A DNA stretch of 64,000 nucleotides. It comes from Rheinheimera baltica DSM 14885. GTDB taxonomy: Bacteria; Pseudomonadota; Gammaproteobacteria; Enterobacterales; Alteromonadaceae. This document shows, in pieces, positions 19,171-28,270 of this stretch; position 1 is the first letter of the stretch, and the number at the start of each line of letters is the position of its first letter. The stretch covers positions 62,001-126,000 of the forward strand of contig NZ_AUDG01000004.1 of the NCBI RefSeq assembly GCF_000425345.1, in the 5' to 3' direction. A program made the position numbers and the translations under genes. The notes under the pieces are model-generated. The model was not told where the DNA came from, did no database searches, and worked only from the letters and a program-made list of their open reading frames with translations.

Positions 19171-19348
19171 TGTTACGCCAGCCCACATGCACTAATTGTA
19201 AACGGCTTACGCCATAAAGTCGTTACAAAAAATCGTAACAATATGTGCGAAAAATGAAACCTTTGACAAAATCGACAGCTTTTTTTGCATTTAGCCGCAA
19301 TAAGCTGGAAAATAATTGCTGTTGTTTGTTTTTTTCAGGGAATAAATT

Positions 19349-20323
19349 TTGTCACCCTTGCTGTTAGCCATTATTTTCGTCCTTGTTGGACTGGTTTTAC
19401 TCATCTGGAGCGCAGACCGTTTTGTGTTCGGTGCATCTTCTGTTGCACGCACAGCGGGGATATCGCCAATGATTATTGGTTTGACTATCGTCGCCATGGG
19501 GTCCTCTGCACCAGAAATGTTAGTGTCAGCCAGCGCAGCGTGGCAAGGCCGGCTCGATACATCAGTAGGCAATGCCCTTGGCTCAAACATCACTAACATT
19601 TTACTGGTTATTGGCGCAGCAGCTCTGCTAAAGCCCATCGCAGTATCGTCATTGACCCTTAAAAGAGAGTACCCGTTATTGGTGCTGTGCTCGTTAATTG
19701 GTTGTTACTTTATCAGTGATAACAGCTTAACCCGAGCTGAAGGCATATTACTGCTTGGCGCCTTCGTTAGTTTTTTATGTCTGTTAGTTTATTGGGGGAA
19801 ACACGCCCGCGCAGATGACCCTTTAATCGCAGAGATTAATGAAGACATCCCCGAGCCAGTATCGTTAATCCGTGCACTATTATGGGTGGGTATTGGCTTG
19901 GTGTTATTATTGGCAAGTTCGCAACTACTGGTCCATGGTGCGGTAACCATCGCCCGCTATGCCGGCATGAGCGATCTGATTATCGGTTTAACTATCATTG
20001 CTATTGGCACCAGCTTACCGGAGCTTGCAGCAAGTATTATCGGCATTCTAAAAGGTGAAGATGATTTAGCACTGGGTAATATTATTGGTTCAAACATCTT
20101 TAATATTTTAGCCGTATTAGGGCTTGGCGCAGTAATTGGGCCGGATCAACTGGATCCAATGGCGGCAAGCCGGGACAGCCTGGTAATGATCGCTGCAACC
20201 GTCATTATGCTAATAATGTCAGTTCGCTTGGGTAAAACACAACGTATTAATCGCACAGAAGGTGCACTATTGTTATGTAGCTTTGTTGGTTATCAATACC
20301 TGCTCTTCACCGCTTTGGCTTAA
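19349..20323 (+). CDS. yrbG: Calcium/sodium antiporter family protein YrbG
   Basis: This is a CaCA-superfamily K-independent Na+/Ca2+ exchanger. The 324-residue protein has about ten membrane helices and the duplicated alpha repeats, VAMGSSAPEMLVSA in the first half and IAIGTSLPELAASI in the second, each holding the ion-binding Glu. GNALGSNITNILLVIG and GNIIGSNIFNILAVLG follow each repeat. It appears to start at TTG with CAGGGA upstream; no ATG fits the conserved N terminus. It begins the yrbG-kdsD-kdsC-lptCAB gene line, as in E. coli. Confidence 0.92.
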   Translation: MSPLLLAIIFVLVGLVLLIWSADRFVFGASSVARTAGISPMIIGLTIVAMGSSAPEMLVSASAAWQGRLDTSVGNALGSNITNILLVIGAAALLKPIAVSSLTLKREYPLLVLCSLIGCYFISDNSLTRAEGILLLGAFVSFLCLLVYWGKHARADDPLIAEINEDIPEPVSLIRALLWVGIGLVLLLASSQLLVHGAVTIARYAGMSDLIIGLTIIAIGTSLPELAASIIGILKGEDDLALGNIIGSNIFNILAVLGLGAVIGPDQLDPMAASRDSLVMIAATVIMLIMSVRLGKTQRINRTEGALLLCSFVGYQYLLFTALA

Positions 20324-20341
20324 TAATGTCTGGACTCTAAT

Positions 20342-21310
20342 ATGATGATTGACTTTCGTATCCGCGCTGCAGAAGTGCTGAAAATTGAAGCTGAAGCTGT
20401 AGCACAACTACACCAATACCTTGATGATGATTTTAATCAAGCTTGCCAGCTAATTTTCGACAGCAAAGGTAAAACCATAGTAACAGGCATGGGAAAGTCC
20501 GGGCATATAGGTAACAAAATTGCTGCAACGTTAGCTTCCACAGGTACGCCCGCGTTTTTTGTTCACCCTGGTGAAGCCAGTCACGGTGATCTTGGCATGT
20601 TATCTGGCGACGATGTTGTTATTGCGATCTCAAACTCGGGTGAAACGGCAGAAGTACTCACAATTATCCCGGTGATAAAGCGTTTAGGCATTAAACTCAT
20701 TGCCATGACAAGCAATGCCAAATCAACACTGGCTAAACTTGCTGATGCTCACCTGTGTGTAAAAGTAGAACAAGAAGCCTGCCCACTGGGACTCGCACCT
20801 ACAGCAAGTACCACAGCAACATTGGCAATGGGCGATGCGTTAGCCGTTGCACTGCTAGACGCCAGAGGTTTTTCAGCGGATGATTTTGCCTTATCGCATC
20901 CCGGAGGCAGTCTGGGACGCAAACTCTTGCTGCGCTTGGAAGACATTATGCACACTGGTGAACAGGTGCCGGTTGTACCGCAAGCTGCCACCATTAAAGA
21001 TGCCTTACTGGAAATATCAAAAAAAGGTTTAGGTATGACTGCTGTTGTAAATGCTAACGGCATCTTAGTTGGTATTTTCACTGACGGCGATTTACGCCGT
21101 ATTCTTGATAAACGTTTTGATATTCATAGCAACACCATTGACGAAGTCATGACTAGCCACTGCATAACTGCAAAGCCAGAAATGCTGGCAGCAGAGGCCT
21201 TGCAAATCATGCAGCAAAAGAAAATTAACGGCATGATAATCGTAAATGCCGCAGCCCATCCGATTGGCGCGATGAACATGCATGATTTACTACGAGCAGG
21301 GGTGCTGTAG
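20342..21310 (+). CDS. kdsD: D-arabinose 5-phosphate isomerase KdsD
   Basis: KdsD interconverts ribulose 5-phosphate and arabinose 5-phosphate, the first step to Kdo for lipopolysaccharide. An N-terminal SIS domain (GMGKSGHIGNKIAATLASTG, AISNSGETAEV) and two C-terminal CBS domains (about residues 205-320) are present. The active-site histidine region is HPGEASHGDLGM. The length of 322 is usual. It directly abuts kdsC. Confidence 0.96.
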   Translation: MMIDFRIRAAEVLKIEAEAVAQLHQYLDDDFNQACQLIFDSKGKTIVTGMGKSGHIGNKIAATLASTGTPAFFVHPGEASHGDLGMLSGDDVVIAISNSGETAEVLTIIPVIKRLGIKLIAMTSNAKSTLAKLADAHLCVKVEQEACPLGLAPTASTTATLAMGDALAVALLDARGFSADDFALSHPGGSLGRKLLLRLEDIMHTGEQVPVVPQAATIKDALLEISKKGLGMTAVVNANGILVGIFTDGDLRRILDKRFDIHSNTIDEVMTSHCITAKPEMLAAEALQIMQQKKINGMIIVNAAAHPIGAMNMHDLLRAGVL

Positions 21311-21865
21311 ATGTCATTGTTTAATGAGTTATATCATCCGGTATCTGACGATATATGCGCTAAAGCCAGCGCTATCAGGTTGTTAATTTGTGATGTCGAC
21401 GGCGTGTTCTCTGACGGTCGTATTTATTTGGGCAATAACGGCGAAGAATTAAAAGCTTTCCATACTAGAGATGGCTTTGGTATTAAAGCATTACGCCAAG
21501 CGGGTATAGAAGTTGCCATTATCACTGGGCGCAATTCAGCTATAGTACAACAGCGTATGACGTCATTAACCGTGCCCTACATTTATCAGGGACAGGAGAA
21601 CAAGTTGGGTGCATTTGCTGAATTGCAGCAGCAACTGCAACTTAAACCCGAACACATTGCCTATATTGGCGACGACTTAGCAGATTGGACAGTTATGCAA
21701 CATTGCGGTTTAGCAGTAGCAGTAAACGATGCCCATCCTTACTTAATAAAACATGCCCATTTTGTCACTAGTATCGCAGGCGGGCATGGTGCCGTGCGTG
21801 AGCTGGCAGATTTGCTACTGATAAGCCAAAATAAATTTGGTTTATTTGACGGTAGTAGTTCATGA
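21311..21865 (+). CDS. kdsC: 3-deoxy-D-manno-octulosonate 8-phosphate phosphatase KdsC
   Basis: KdsC removes phosphate from Kdo 8-phosphate. It is a small C0-type HAD phosphatase of 184 residues. HAD motif I is DVDGVFSDGR with the nucleophile and acid aspartates, motif II is IITGRNS, and motif IV is YIGDDLADW. It starts at the base after the kdsD stop and overlaps lptC by four bases. Confidence 0.96.
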   Translation: MSLFNELYHPVSDDICAKASAIRLLICDVDGVFSDGRIYLGNNGEELKAFHTRDGFGIKALRQAGIEVAIITGRNSAIVQQRMTSLTVPYIYQGQENKLGAFAELQQQLQLKPEHIAYIGDDLADWTVMQHCGLAVAVNDAHPYLIKHAHFVTSIAGGHGAVRELADLLLISQNKFGLFDGSSS

Positions 21866-22416
21866 GAAAACTACTTATTTTTGTCGTCCTACTGTTAACA
21901 GGCACTGCAGCATACCTGTGGTTTCAACCAACTGACGATTCAGACTCTTTGCAAACCGATCAGGAGCTATTACCTGATTACGTTGCACAAAACATTACGC
22001 GCCGGCTGTTTGATGTCGAAGGCTACCTCGTTGACACCGTAAGCGCTGAACGCCTTGAGCATTTTGAGCTACTTGGATTTACTCAGTTTGAAAAGCCTGT
22101 ATATACGCTGTATAACAACCAACACCAACCTAGCTGGCAAGCCAGCAGTCAGTATGCAGTATGGTTTCCACAAGACAAGGTTATTCTGGAGCAACAAGTG
22201 AGTATCGATAGCCTGGAGCCTAACGAACTGATAGAGCGAATCGAGACGGAAAGACTTGAAATGTTGTTTCCTGATAACAAATTGAAGAATAATCAACCCG
22301 TGTTGATTCAAGGGAAAGGCTTTTATATTAAAGGTAGCGGTATTGACGCCGATTTAAGCCAAAAAACTTTTCAATTATTACAGCACGAGCACACGGTATA
22401 TCAAAATGAAGACTAA
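21862..22416 (+). CDS. lptC: LPS export protein LptC
   Basis: LptC is a bitopic inner-membrane protein that takes LPS from LptBFG and hands it to LptA. It has one N-terminal membrane helix (LLIFVVLLLTGTAAYLWF) and a periplasmic beta-jellyroll domain. The 184-residue sequence is divergent, as is normal for LptC, so location between kdsC and lptA is important evidence. It overlaps lptA by 11 bases. Confidence 0.93.
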   Translation: MRKLLIFVVLLLTGTAAYLWFQPTDDSDSLQTDQELLPDYVAQNITRRLFDVEGYLVDTVSAERLEHFELLGFTQFEKPVYTLYNNQHQPSWQASSQYAVWFPQDKVILEQQVSIDSLEPNELIERIETERLEMLFPDNKLKNNQPVLIQGKGFYIKGSGIDADLSQKTFQLLQHEHTVYQNED

Positions 22417-22891
22417 CCTTATTGTCGTTTTATTTCTTACCAGCATGTCGGTGTTTGCCGCTGAGCCGGACTATGCACAGAAAATCCAAATTGATGCAGA
22501 TAATCTGGTTTCAATTGCAGAAAACGTAGCAACCTATCGTAGCAACGTATTGATCACTCAGGGATCAATGCAAATGAAAGCTGATCAACTAGAAATAAAT
22601 GCCAGTGCAGGTAAAGGCAAAGAAGTTTATGTTGCAATTGGCACCCCGGTGCGTTATTCACAGCTTCTTGCCGATGGAAAACCGGTTACTGCATCAGCGG
22701 CGGAAATGCGCTATGAACCCTCGAGTCGTACGCTAACATTGACCGGCGATGCAGAACTAACGCAAAGTGGTAGCGTGGTAAAAGCATCGGTCATCAGATA
22801 TAACGTCGAAAAGCAACAGCTTAGCGCTGAGAGTAACGAGACCAAGCGTGTAACAACAATTTTCACGCCTGAGGAAAAAACTAATCCATGA
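22406..22891 (+). CDS. lptA: LPS export periplasmic bridge protein LptA
   Basis: LptA forms the periplasmic beta-jellyroll bridge carrying LPS to the outer-membrane LptDE. A signal peptide ends in VFAAE near residue 20. The OstA-like domain includes [20 protein letters not shown] and [17 protein letters not shown]. Length 161 is typical. Coupled by overlap to lptC and lptB. Confidence 0.94.
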   Translation: MKTNLIVVLFLTSMSVFAAEPDYAQKIQIDADNLVSIAENVATYRSNVLITQGSMQMKADQLEINASAGKGKEVYVAIGTPVRYSQLLADGKPVTASAAEMRYEPSSRTLTLTGDAELTQSGSVVKASVIRYNVEKQQLSAESNETKRVTTIFTPEEKTNP

Positions 22892-23610
22892 AGTTAATCG
22901 CATCACATTTGGCGAAAAGCTATAAAGGGCGCCAGGTTGTTAAAGATGTCAGCCTGGAAGTTAACGCGGGGCAAATTGTCGGTTTACTGGGGCCCAATGG
23001 CGCGGGTAAAACCACTACGTTTTACATGATTGTCGGCCTGGTACCTTCAGATAAAGGCAGTATAAGTCTGAATGATAAAGACATTACATTCGACCCGATT
23101 CATACCCGCGCCCGACAAGGTATTGGTTACTTACCGCAAGAAAGTTCGATTTTTCGCAAACTAACTGTGCACGACAATTTACTTGCGATCTTACAAACCC
23201 GTAAAGACCTCAGCCGCACCCAACGTGAAGAAATCGCGGATGACCTGTTAGAAGAGTTTCATATCGGTCATATTAAGCACAGCCTGGGCATGAGCTTGTC
23301 CGGTGGTGAACGTCGCCGTGTTGAAATAGCCAGAGCACTGGCTGCCAATCCAGCATTTATATTGTTAGATGAGCCTTTTGCCGGCGTTGACCCTATTTCA
23401 GTTTTAGATATAAAAAAAATTATCCAGCACCTTGGCCAACGGGGTATCGGCGTATTAATAACAGACCATAATGTACGCGAAACCCTTGATGTGTGCGAAA
23501 TTGCCTATATTGTTAGTCATGGTGAGCTCATTGCAGCTGGCCCACCACAAGACGTACTGGCAAATCAAAAGGTTCGCGATGTATACCTCGGTGAGCAATT
23601 CAGGCTATAG
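22888..23610 (+). CDS. lptB: LPS export ATP-binding protein LptB
   Basis: LptB is the ATPase of the LptBFG transporter that extracts LPS from the inner membrane. Walker A is [13 protein letters not shown], the signature is [15 protein letters not shown], Walker B is [13 protein letters not shown], and the switch histidine is in LITDHNV. LptFG are not in the window. It overlaps lptA by four bases and precedes rpoN by 49. Confidence 0.97.
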   Translation: MKLIASHLAKSYKGRQVVKDVSLEVNAGQIVGLLGPNGAGKTTTFYMIVGLVPSDKGSISLNDKDITFDPIHTRARQGIGYLPQESSIFRKLTVHDNLLAILQTRKDLSRTQREEIADDLLEEFHIGHIKHSLGMSLSGGERRRVEIARALAANPAFILLDEPFAGVDPISVLDIKKIIQHLGQRGIGVLITDHNVRETLDVCEIAYIVSHGELIAAGPPQDVLANQKVRDVYLGEQFRL

Positions 23611-23659
23611 TTAGCCAAAATAACTCACAGCGTGTCATTCAGGAGAACGGTAGAAGTAG

Positions 23660-25162
23660 ATGAAGCCCTCTTTGCAACTTCGCTTAAGACAGCAGCTAAC
23701 CATGACGCCACAATTACAGCAGGCTATACGCCTACTGCAATTGTCGACGATTGAGTTGCAACAAGAAATTCAGGAAGCACTGGATGCTAATCCATTGCTT
23801 GAAGCAGAAGACGAATACGATAGCTTTTCTGCCGACCCCAAAGACACCAAAGACAACGCAGAACATAACACTGCAGACAATGACAGCTCTGGTGACGATA
23901 ACCATTCTGACGACAGCTACGAGCCCAACGAACCAGACAGCAGCGATTCCATGACTGAGCAGAATATCCAGGAGGATTTACCTCTGGATAATAACTGGGA
24001 CGATTTAGTAAGTGCAGCTCCAGTGAGCGCTGGAAGCGGCTCTGGCGAAGATGATATGGTGTATCAGGGAGAAACCAGTGAAACGTTGCAAGATTATTTG
24101 CGCTGGCAAATGCAACTAACACCATTTTCAGATACCGACCTTGCCATCGCACAAATTATTATTGAAGCTATTGATGACAATGGCTTGCTAACCATCAGTT
24201 GTGACGACATTCTTGAATCACTTGGGCTTGACGATATAGAAGCCGATGAAGTTGAAGCCGTCATAAAACGCATTCAACTTTTTGACCCTGTAGGTGTAGG
24301 CGCTCGTTCGGTACAGGAATGTTTGCTGGTTCAGCTGCGTCAATTTGCCCCGGATACCCCGTTTTTGGAGGAAGCACGGAGTATGATTCGGGATCATACA
24401 GAATTTTTAGCCAATCGTGACTTTCGTTCTCTCATGCGTGTGACTAAACTCAAAGAAGATGAGTTAAAGGAAGTGATGCGGCTAATACATAGCCTGAACC
24501 CACGACCTGGCGCTGACGTCATCCGTGAAGAACAACAATACGTTGTTCCTGATGTCAGTGTCATTAAAGTAAAAGGGCGTTGGCAGGTTGAACTAAACCC
24601 TGACGCTATGCCCAAAGTTCGAATAAATCAGCAATATGCTGCAATGTCGCGAACTGCTAAGAACAGTGCAGACACCCAATTTATCCGTTCTCATCTGCAA
24701 GAAGCGAAGTGGTTTCTAAAAAGTCTGGAAAGTCGGAATGAAACACTGTTAAAAGTGGCTAATTGCATCGTGCAACAGCAACAAGCGTTTTTTGAACACG
24801 GCGAAGAAGCGATGAAACCGATGGTGCTTAACGACGTTGCAGAGATGGTTGGAATGCACGAATCCACCATATCTCGAGTAACGACGCAAAAGTATATGCA
24901 CACACCAAGAGGAATTTTTGAACTTAAATTCTTCTTTTCCAGTCATGTTAGTACTGAGAGCGGTGGCGAATGTTCCTCCACTGCAATTCGCGCATTTATT
25001 AAAAAATTAGTGGCGGCAGAGAATCCGGCCAAACCGTTAAGTGATAGTAAAATGGCCGAGATTCTGTTGGAGCAAGGTATTAACGTAGCACGGCGTACCA
25101 TAGCCAAGTATCGTGAGTCCTTGTATATCCCACCGTCAAATCAACGCAAGACCTTGCTGTAA
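23660..25162 (+). CDS. rpoN: RNA polymerase sigma-54 factor
   Basis: RpoN directs polymerase to -24/-12 promoters and needs AAA+ activators. The N-terminal glutamine-rich activator region starts [20 protein letters not shown]. An acidic, low-complexity linker runs about residues 50-110. The core-binding region, the helix-turn-helix and the diagnostic RpoN box [10 protein letters not shown] near the C terminus follow. At 500 residues it is slightly longer than E. coli (477) because of the acidic linker. The following hpf-ptsN-rapZ-ptsO order is standard. Confidence 0.98.
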   Translation: MKPSLQLRLRQQLTMTPQLQQAIRLLQLSTIELQQEIQEALDANPLLEAEDEYDSFSADPKDTKDNAEHNTADNDSSGDDNHSDDSYEPNEPDSSDSMTEQNIQEDLPLDNNWDDLVSAAPVSAGSGSGEDDMVYQGETSETLQDYLRWQMQLTPFSDTDLAIAQIIIEAIDDNGLLTISCDDILESLGLDDIEADEVEAVIKRIQLFDPVGVGARSVQECLLVQLRQFAPDTPFLEEARSMIRDHTEFLANRDFRSLMRVTKLKEDELKEVMRLIHSLNPRPGADVIREEQQYVVPDVSVIKVKGRWQVELNPDAMPKVRINQQYAAMSRTAKNSADTQFIRSHLQEAKWFLKSLESRNETLLKVANCIVQQQQAFFEHGEEAMKPMVLNDVAEMVGMHESTISRVTTQKYMHTPRGIFELKFFFSSHVSTESGGECSSTAIRAFIKKLVAAENPAKPLSDSKMAEILLEQGINVARRTIAKYRESLYIPPSNQRKTLL

Positions 25163-25188
25163 ATAAGCCTAAAAGAAGGAATATGTCT

Positions 25189-25476
25189 ATGCAAATCAAT
25201 CTAACTGGTCGCCATGTTGAAATCACCACAGCCTTAAAACAATACGTAGACAATAAATTTGCCAAACTAGAACGACACTTTGATCATATAAACAATGTAC
25301 ATGTGATCTTAAACGTGGAAAAATTAAAGCAGATTGCTGAAGCCAAACTGCATTTAACCGGTGGTGAAGTCTTCGCAATATCTGAAGATGAAAATATGTA
25401 TGCCGCGATAGACCAGCTGATAGATAAACTAGATCGCCAGGTTATCAAGCATAAAGAGAAAATTTCCCGACACTGA
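25189..25476 (+). CDS. hpf: Ribosome hibernation promoting factor
   Basis: Short HPF binds the 30S decoding region in stationary phase and promotes 100S ribosome dimers. The sequence MQINLTGRHVEITTALKQYV matches the family start. I chose the second ATG because AAGAAGGA lies eight bases before it and too close to the first. The protein is 95 residues, a short-form HPF without the long C-terminal domain. Confidence 0.95.
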   Translation: MQINLTGRHVEITTALKQYVDNKFAKLERHFDHINNVHVILNVEKLKQIAEAKLHLTGGEVFAISEDENMYAAIDQLIDKLDRQVIKHKEKISRH

Positions 25477-25483
25477 TTAGAAG

Positions 25484-25957
25484 ATGATGAACTTAACTTC
25501 AATGCTTGCCGAGAACTGCACTAAAAGTGCAGTTCTTTTTAACAGCAAAAAACGCATTCTTGAATACATTGCTGAACTGGCGCACCAACAACTTCCAGAA
25601 ATGTCAGAGTACAGTATTCTAGAAGCCCTGATGACACGAGAAAAACTGGGTTCAACCGGTATCGGGGGAGGTATAGCCATACCACATGGCAAACTAAAAT
25701 GCGTAACAAAGCCAATATTAGTGTTTGTCGTCAGTAAAGAAGCCATCCCATTTGATGCTATTGATAATCAACCGGTTGATATATTCTGCGCTATTATGAT
25801 CCCAGAAGAGCAATGTCAGGCGCATTTGAGCACACTGGCAGGTATAGCCAAGTTACTCAGCCAAAAAGAATTAACTAAAAAAATTCGTCATGCTGACACT
25901 AACAGCCAGTTATATCAGCTACTCATGGAATACAGTGCTTTGGAAACTGAAAAATGA
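25484..25957 (+). CDS. ptsN: Nitrogen PTS EIIA component PtsN
   Basis: PtsN (EIIA-Ntr) is a phosphoprotein that regulates potassium uptake, phosphate sensing and nitrogen/carbon balance. The phosphorylated histidine lies in GGGIAIPHGKLK (about residue 68). The 157-residue protein is normal in size. It is seven bases after hpf and overlaps rapZ by four. Together with PtsO below it forms the lower part of the nitrogen PTS; PtsP is outside the window. Confidence 0.95.
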   Translation: MMNLTSMLAENCTKSAVLFNSKKRILEYIAELAHQQLPEMSEYSILEALMTREKLGSTGIGGGIAIPHGKLKCVTKPILVFVVSKEAIPFDAIDNQPVDIFCAIMIPEEQCQAHLSTLAGIAKLLSQKELTKKIRHADTNSQLYQLLMEYSALETEK

Positions 25958-26823
25958 AACTTTTGGTTGTCAGTGGTCGTTCCGGTTCGGGTAAGTCAGT
26001 CGCACTGCGTGTAATGGAAGACCTTGGCTACTACTGTGTTGATAATATTCCGGTAAATTTATTACCTACGTTGGCAACAACCGTGATGGGGCAGTACGAG
26101 CGAGTTGCAGTGAGTATAGATGTACGCAATTTGCCACAAGACCCTGACGAGCTGGCGGAAATTTTGTCTTACCTGCCACGTAAGTTGGACTTAACCATTC
26201 TGTACCTTGATGCCGATCACGCTAGTCTGATAAAGCGCTTTAGTGAAACCCGCCGCTTGCATCCGCTGTCGCATCAGGCGATGTCGTTAGACGAAGCTAT
26301 ATCACAAGAACAGCAATTATTAGACCCGATATCCAGCCGCGCTGACTTATATATCGATACCACAGATTTGAACGTGCATCAGCTAGCAGAGCAGCTGCGT
26401 GAGCGTATTTTAGGACAGAAGTCTGGCCGCTTAGTGATTTTATTTGAATCTTTCGGCTTTAAATATGGTATTCCCAAAGATGCAGATTTTGTATTTGACG
26501 CGCGTTTTCTGCCTAACCCACATTGGGAGCCTGATTTAAAACCATTAACCGGACTAGACCAACCAGTAAAAGACTATCTGGCATCTGAGCCTGTAGTAGC
26601 AAAATATATATGGCAAATTAATAGTTTTATTAGTACCTGGTTACCCCATTTAGAGCGGAACAACCGCAGTTACCTTACTATTGCAATCGGTTGTACCGGC
26701 GGACAACACCGTTCAGTATATATGGCTGAAAGTTTGGCAGAAAGTTACCGCAGCTCGCGTGATGATGTTCAAATTCGCCATCGTGAACTCGTACGCCATC
26801 ACCACAAGACAGATACTGTATGA
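25954..26823 (+). CDS. rapZ: RNase adapter protein RapZ
   Basis: RapZ is a nucleotide-binding RNA adapter; in enterobacteria it targets the small RNA GlmZ to RNase E and so controls glucosamine 6-phosphate synthesis. Walker A is VSGRSGSGKSVALRV, a second motif is YLDADHASLIKRFSETRR, and the conserved C-terminal IGCTGGQHRSVYM is present. In E. coli a basic tail binds RNA; here the end is VQIRHRELVRHHHKTDT, shorter but basic. Overlaps both neighbours by four bases. Confidence 0.95.
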   Translation: MKLLVVSGRSGSGKSVALRVMEDLGYYCVDNIPVNLLPTLATTVMGQYERVAVSIDVRNLPQDPDELAEILSYLPRKLDLTILYLDADHASLIKRFSETRRLHPLSHQAMSLDEAISQEQQLLDPISSRADLYIDTTDLNVHQLAEQLRERILGQKSGRLVILFESFGFKYGIPKDADFVFDARFLPNPHWEPDLKPLTGLDQPVKDYLASEPVVAKYIWQINSFISTWLPHLERNNRSYLTIAIGCTGGQHRSVYMAESLAESYRSSRDDVQIRHRELVRHHHKTDTV

Positions 26824-27089
26824 AATGCACTGAAACCGTCACAATAGTTAATCAGCTTGGATTGCATGCCCGTGCTGCAACCAAATTAGCACAACTGTGC
26901 CAAAAATTTTCATGCAGTATTGAACTGGTACAAGAAGAAAAAAGCGCAGACGCCAGCAGTGTGTTAGCACTATTAATGCTGGCCAGTAGCAAAGGCAAAA
27001 CATTGCAAGTTTGCACCAACGGTGAGGACGCCGAGCAAGCACTCAGCGCGGTGGTGGATCTCATTAAAAACGGTTTTGACGAATCGTAA
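26820..27089 (+). CDS. ptsO: Nitrogen PTS phosphocarrier protein NPr
   Basis: NPr is the HPr-like carrier that phosphorylates PtsN. The 89-residue protein contains the active histidine in NQLGLHARAATKL and a conserved ASSVLALLMLASSKG region. It is the last gene of the rpoN-hpf-ptsN-rapZ-ptsO series and ends six bases from the convergent mrpG. No clear terminator is visible between them. Confidence 0.95.
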   Translation: MKCTETVTIVNQLGLHARAATKLAQLCQKFSCSIELVQEEKSADASSVLALLMLASSKGKTLQVCTNGEDAEQALSAVVDLIKNGFDES

Positions 27090-27095
27090 ATACCC

Positions 27096-27461
27096 TTAAG
27101 GCATTTTCCTGTCGTGGGCTTTACGCTGAGCTGGCTCTATTGTCTCTAAACCCCGGGTTTTGCTAATCGCGGTTAACTTATGATGTAACGCCGTTTTAAT
27201 TAGCATATGCGCACTGATAGGTGCGGTAATAAGCAGAAATATGGTAATTAACAGCTCATGGACACTCACTTCGCCGGTTAAACTGAAGAAAAAAATAGAA
27301 CCGAGTAAAATCCCACCCATTCCCAGCGTTGTAGCCTTAGTAGGGCCGTGCAAACGCATAAAAAAATCTGGCATTCTGGTTAAACCAATAGAGCCAATCA
27401 ATACAAAGCAGCCGCCTAGCAGTAAGAAGAACGCCACCGCCCATTCCATCCAATGTTGCAT
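27096..27461 (-). CDS. mrpG: Mrp Na+/H+ antiporter subunit G
   Basis: MrpG is a small subunit of the multisubunit cation/proton antiporter. The 121-residue protein has three membrane helices and the family segment RLHGPTKATTLGMGGILLGS. It is the last gene of the minus-strand mrpA'CDEFG operon. The C-terminal extension after about residue 95 is polar and variable. Confidence 0.93.
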   Translation of the reverse strand: MQHWMEWAVAFFLLLGGCFVLIGSIGLTRMPDFFMRLHGPTKATTLGMGGILLGSIFFFSLTGEVSVHELLITIFLLITAPISAHMLIKTALHHKLTAISKTRGLETIEPAQRKAHDRKMP

Positions 27462-27470
27462 CAGTGTCTC

Positions 27471-27740
27471 CTATTCAATAATATCGCCACGTAGCAAAAA
27501 CTTGCACACCGCTACGGTACTGACAAAGCCTAACATTGCGATAAGTAATGCTGCCTCAAAATACAGCGGCGATCCCATTAATAAGCCATAAAGAATAATC
27601 AAGGCAATGCTGTTTATATACATTGTATCCAGCGCTAGTATACGGTCAGGTAAGCTTGGGCCGCGCAATAAACGCCATAGATTAAGAAGTAACGCGATAC
27701 TGATCATGGCGAATACCAACATAATCACCTTATCTAGCAT
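27471..27740 (-). CDS. mrpF: Mrp Na+/H+ antiporter subunit F
   Basis: MrpF is an 89-residue subunit with three membrane helices and the conserved GPSLPDRILALDTMYINSIA core. It overlaps mrpE by seven bases and lies nine bases before mrpG. Function follows from the complex: proton influx coupled to sodium efflux across the inner membrane. Confidence 0.93.
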   Translation of the reverse strand: MLDKVIMLVFAMISIALLLNLWRLLRGPSLPDRILALDTMYINSIALIILYGLLMGSPLYFEAALLIAMLGFVSTVAVCKFLLRGDIIE

Positions 27741-28270
27741 TGAAAAATCTCCTTTAACGGCATTTCATACCGCTGCTTAATTGATTCAATCAGCTCATTT
27801 TCATCTGTTAAATTAAGCACATGAATTAACAGGTAGCGCTGAGGCATTGGCTCACCTTCAACAAATAACTCAGCACTTGGGTACACTTCTGCGCTCACCG
27901 TTCCTGGTGTCATAGATACGGTACTGGCTAATATAGTAATCGGCAAATTATGTTGTAAATCTAACGGCACCCGCACAAAAGCGGGGTTTAAACGCCTTTT
28001 CGGGCCTAAAATAAGCATAGACACCTGAATGTTGGCCGTCACAATATCGGCAATAACGAGCAGAATATAGCGTAGCGCTAATAATGGCCGCTCTATTAAC
28101 GGTTGAGGTTCGCGAAAACGTAAAGTTAATAGCGGAATTAATAATGCCAGGATAACCCCAAAAAACAGATGTACGGCTTCAATACTCTGGTTTAGCAGCA
28201 ACCAGACCATAAACAATAACAAACTACGAAATGGTGTTGGTAACCAACGATATTTAGGCGTTAACCTCAT
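27734..28270 (-). CDS. mrpE: Mrp Na+/H+ antiporter subunit E
   Basis: MrpE is a 178-residue membrane protein with two to three N-terminal helices and a cytoplasmic C-terminal domain. The signature is LASTVSMTPGTVSAEVYPSA, characteristic of the MnhE family. It is translationally coupled to mrpD by a four-base overlap. Confidence 0.94.
   Translation of the reverse strand: MRLTPKYRWLPTPFRSLLLFMVWLLLNQSIEAVHLFFGVILALLIPLLTLRFREPQPLIERPLLALRYILLVIADIVTANIQVSMLILGPKRRLNPAFVRVPLDLQHNLPITILASTVSMTPGTVSAEVYPSAELFVEGEPMPQRYLLIHVLNLTDENELIESIKQRYEMPLKEIFQC

Noticed and set aside
19285-19638. Open frames on both strands overlapping the start of yrbG
   Set aside because: They overlap the conserved exchanger sequence in other frames and have no recognisable product; the TTG start explains the region.
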